Below, piece after piece: positions 62,475 to 64,000 of a stretch of 64,000 nucleotides of DNA. Every line of letters starts with the position of its first letter. Positions within the stretch are counted from its first letter, which is position 1. The translations under genes were made by a program, and so were the position numbers. This stretch comes from Bacillus paramycoides (GTDB lineage Bacteria > Bacillota > Bacilli > Bacillales > Bacillaceae_G): assembly GCF_001884235.1 (NCBI RefSeq), contig NZ_MAOI01000107.1:62001-126000 (forward strand), written 5' to 3'. The notes beneath the pieces are model-generated. The model saw nothing but the letters and a program-made list of their open reading frames with translations, did not search any database and was not told where the DNA came from.

Positions 62475-64000
62475 ATGTCATTTAAAGACTATGAATATAA
62501 ACGGCCAAATATTGAAGAAATAAAAGAGAAATTTACTGTTGCTTTAGAAAAATTCGATAATGCAAAAACGATTGAAGAACAAAAACAAGTAATCAATTCA
62601 ATTAATGAAATTCGCAATGATTTTGGTACAATGGGGAATCTTTGTTACATTCGTCATTCTGTGGATACGACAGATGCCTTTTATAAGGAAGAACAAGATT
62701 TCTTTGATGAATACTCTCCAGTTGTGCAAGGTTATGGAACGAAGTATTATAAAGCGTTAATTAATTCTCCATTCCGTGAAGAATTAGAAGCATATTATGG
62801 GAAACAATTATTTGCTTTAGCTGAATGTGATTTAAAAACATATTCAGATGAAGTAGTGAAAGATTTACAATTAGAGAATAAATTGTCTTCACAATATACA
62901 CAGTTATTAGCATCTGCAAAAATTGACTTTGCAGGAGAAGAAAGAACGTTATCGCAACTTATTCCTTTTATGCAAGGAAAAGAAAGAGGCGAACGTAAGG
63001 CAGCAAGTGAAGCATACTACGGATTTTTAGCTGAGAATGAGGGAGAATTAGATCGTATTTATGATGAGCTTGTTAAAGTGAGAACGAAAATCGCGAAATC
63101 ACTTGGTTTCAAGAACTTTGTTGAATTAGGATATGCAAGAATGTATCGTACAGATTATAATGCTGAAATGGTTGCGAACTATCGTCAGCAAGTATTGGAT
63201 TACATAGTTCCGGTTGCAACAGAGTTAAGAAATAGACAAAAAGCACGCATCGGTGTAGAAAAGCTCGCTTATTATGATGAAAACTTTGAGTTTGCTACAG
63301 GTAACCCAACGCCAAAAGGAGATGCGGATTGGATTATTAATCATGGGAAAACGATGTATAAAGAGTTATCAGCTGAAACAGATGAATTTTTCAATTTTAT
63401 GCTAGATAACGATTTATTAGATTTAGTTGCGAAAAAAGGAAAAGCTGGTGGCGGATATTGTACATATATCGAGAATTATAAAGCGCCGTTCATTTTCTCA
63501 AACTTTAATGGAACGTCTGGTGACATTGATGTACTAACACATGAAGCGGGCCATGCTTTCCAAGTATATGAAAGTCGTAAATATGAAATTCCAGAGTATA
63601 ATTGGCCAACATATGAAGCGTGTGAAATTCATTCTATGAGTATGGAATTCTTTACATGGCCATGGATGAAGTTATTCTTTGAAGAAGATGCAGATAAATA
63701 TTATTTCTCACACTTAAGTTCAGCTCTTCTATTTTTACCGTACGGTGTATCTGTTGATGAGTATCAGCATTATGTATATGAAAATCCAGAAGCATCACCA
63801 GCAGAGCGTAAGTCAGCATGGCGTAACATAGAGAAGAAGTATTTACCACATCGTGATTATGAAGATAATGATTATTTAGAGCGCGGTGGTTTCTGGCAAC
63901 GTCAGGGACATATTTATAGTTCACCGTTCTACTATATTGACTACACGCTAGCTCAAATTTGTGCACTACAATTTTGGAAACGTGCGAGAGATAATAGACA
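62475..64000 (+). CDS. M3-family oligoendopeptidase, 3' end beyond the window
   Basis: Cytoplasmic zinc endopeptidase of the thimet/PepF family, 508 codons present and still open at the window edge. The N-terminal helical domain leads to the zinc site H356-E-A-G-H360 (LTHEAGHAFQVYE), with the third ligand Glu in WPTYEACEIHSMSMEFF. Shortly before the edge, GHIYSSPFYYIDYTLAQICALQFW is the conserved C-terminal Tyr-rich region, so only about 55 residues are missing. The ATG at 62475 follows GGAGAGGGGGG. These enzymes cleave peptides of roughly 6-17 residues. Confidence 0.9.
   Translation, partial: MSFKDYEYKRPNIEEIKEKFTVALEKFDNAKTIEEQKQVINSINEIRNDFGTMGNLCYIRHSVDTTDAFYKEEQDFFDEYSPVVQGYGTKYYKALINSPFREELEAYYGKQLFALAECDLKTYSDEVVKDLQLENKLSSQYTQLLASAKIDFAGEERTLSQLIPFMQGKERGERKAASEAYYGFLAENEGELDRIYDELVKVRTKIAKSLGFKNFVELGYARMYRTDYNAEMVANYRQQVLDYIVPVATELRNRQKARIGVEKLAYYDENFEFATGNPTPKGDADWIINHGKTMYKELSAETDEFFNFMLDNDLLDLVAKKGKAGGGYCTYIENYKAPFIFSNFNGTSGDIDVLTHEAGHAFQVYESRKYEIPEYNWPTYEACEIHSMSMEFFTWPWMKLFFEEDADKYYFSHLSSALLFLPYGVSVDEYQHYVYENPEASPAERKSAWRNIEKKYLPHRDYEDNDYLERGGFWQRQGHIYSSPFYYIDYTLAQICALQFWKRARDNR

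Overview
The window is a low-GC Firmicute chromosome segment and is clearly from the Bacillus cereus group (B. cereus, thuringiensis or anthracis relatives). The evidence is the sipW-tasA-calY-sinR-sinI-inhA1 block, the phaJPQ/phaRBC polyester cluster, lutR-lutABC, potABCD, a phosphonate-use operon, an alpha/beta-type spore DNA-binding protein and a Spo0E-like phosphatase. No rRNA, CRISPR array or insertion sequence was seen.

Bases 1 to about 3300 are the end of an integrative element. A tyrosine recombinase lies directly 3' of a tRNA-Val(GAC) gene, and the element continues leftward out of the window. It carries a helicase-like SF2 ATPase, about 700 bases of gene-free sequence with stable RNA hairpins, a perfect sigma-A promoter driving a predicted RNA of about 75 nt, and a second nested hairpin near base 70. 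This is the least explained part of the window.

From 3.5 to 12.5 kb are a CxxC small protein, a D,D-carboxypeptidase and the matrix/protease block: signal peptidase SipW, TasA, a Lys/Glu-rich repeat protein (frameshifted here), camelysin CalY, the SinR/SinI switch and immune inhibitor A. Promoters in this block share a GTTCG-n-TATAat element and SinR-type GTTCTTT boxes. From 12.6 to 24 kb are an aldehyde dehydrogenase, potABCD, a PAP2 phosphatase, an MMPL exporter, a pseudouridine synthase, an SdpI-like membrane protein and a secreted CAP protein. From 24.5 to 35.7 kb is a metabolic block: glycolate oxidase genes glcD-glcF with a frameshifted CdaR-type regulator, a beta-propeller lipoprotein fused translationally to a two-component system, and lutR-lutABC.

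From 35.7 to 48.5 kb are the prepilin peptidase ComC, a small receiver-like protein, a formate/nitrite channel, a TerC-family protein under a Mn2+ (yybP-ykoY) riboswitch, two Ktr-type K+ transporter subunits, a spore protein and the full pha cluster. From 48.7 to 56.5 kb is a phosphonate operon: substrate-binding protein, ATPase, fused permease, PhnX, PhnW, a saccharopine-dehydrogenase-like protein and a DeoR-type regulator. It is followed by a decayed internalin-type leucine-rich-repeat fragment. The last part holds a class II aldolase-like protein that has lost its metal ligands, an AcuB-like CBS/ACT protein, a polysaccharide deacetylase-like protein, a Spo0E-like protein convergent with an orphan sensor kinase, a MarR regulator and the start of an M3 oligoendopeptidase that runs off the end.

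Functions are assigned from motifs and remembered family features; no database search was run. Three genes show disruption (CapP-like, CdaR-like, LRR fragment).
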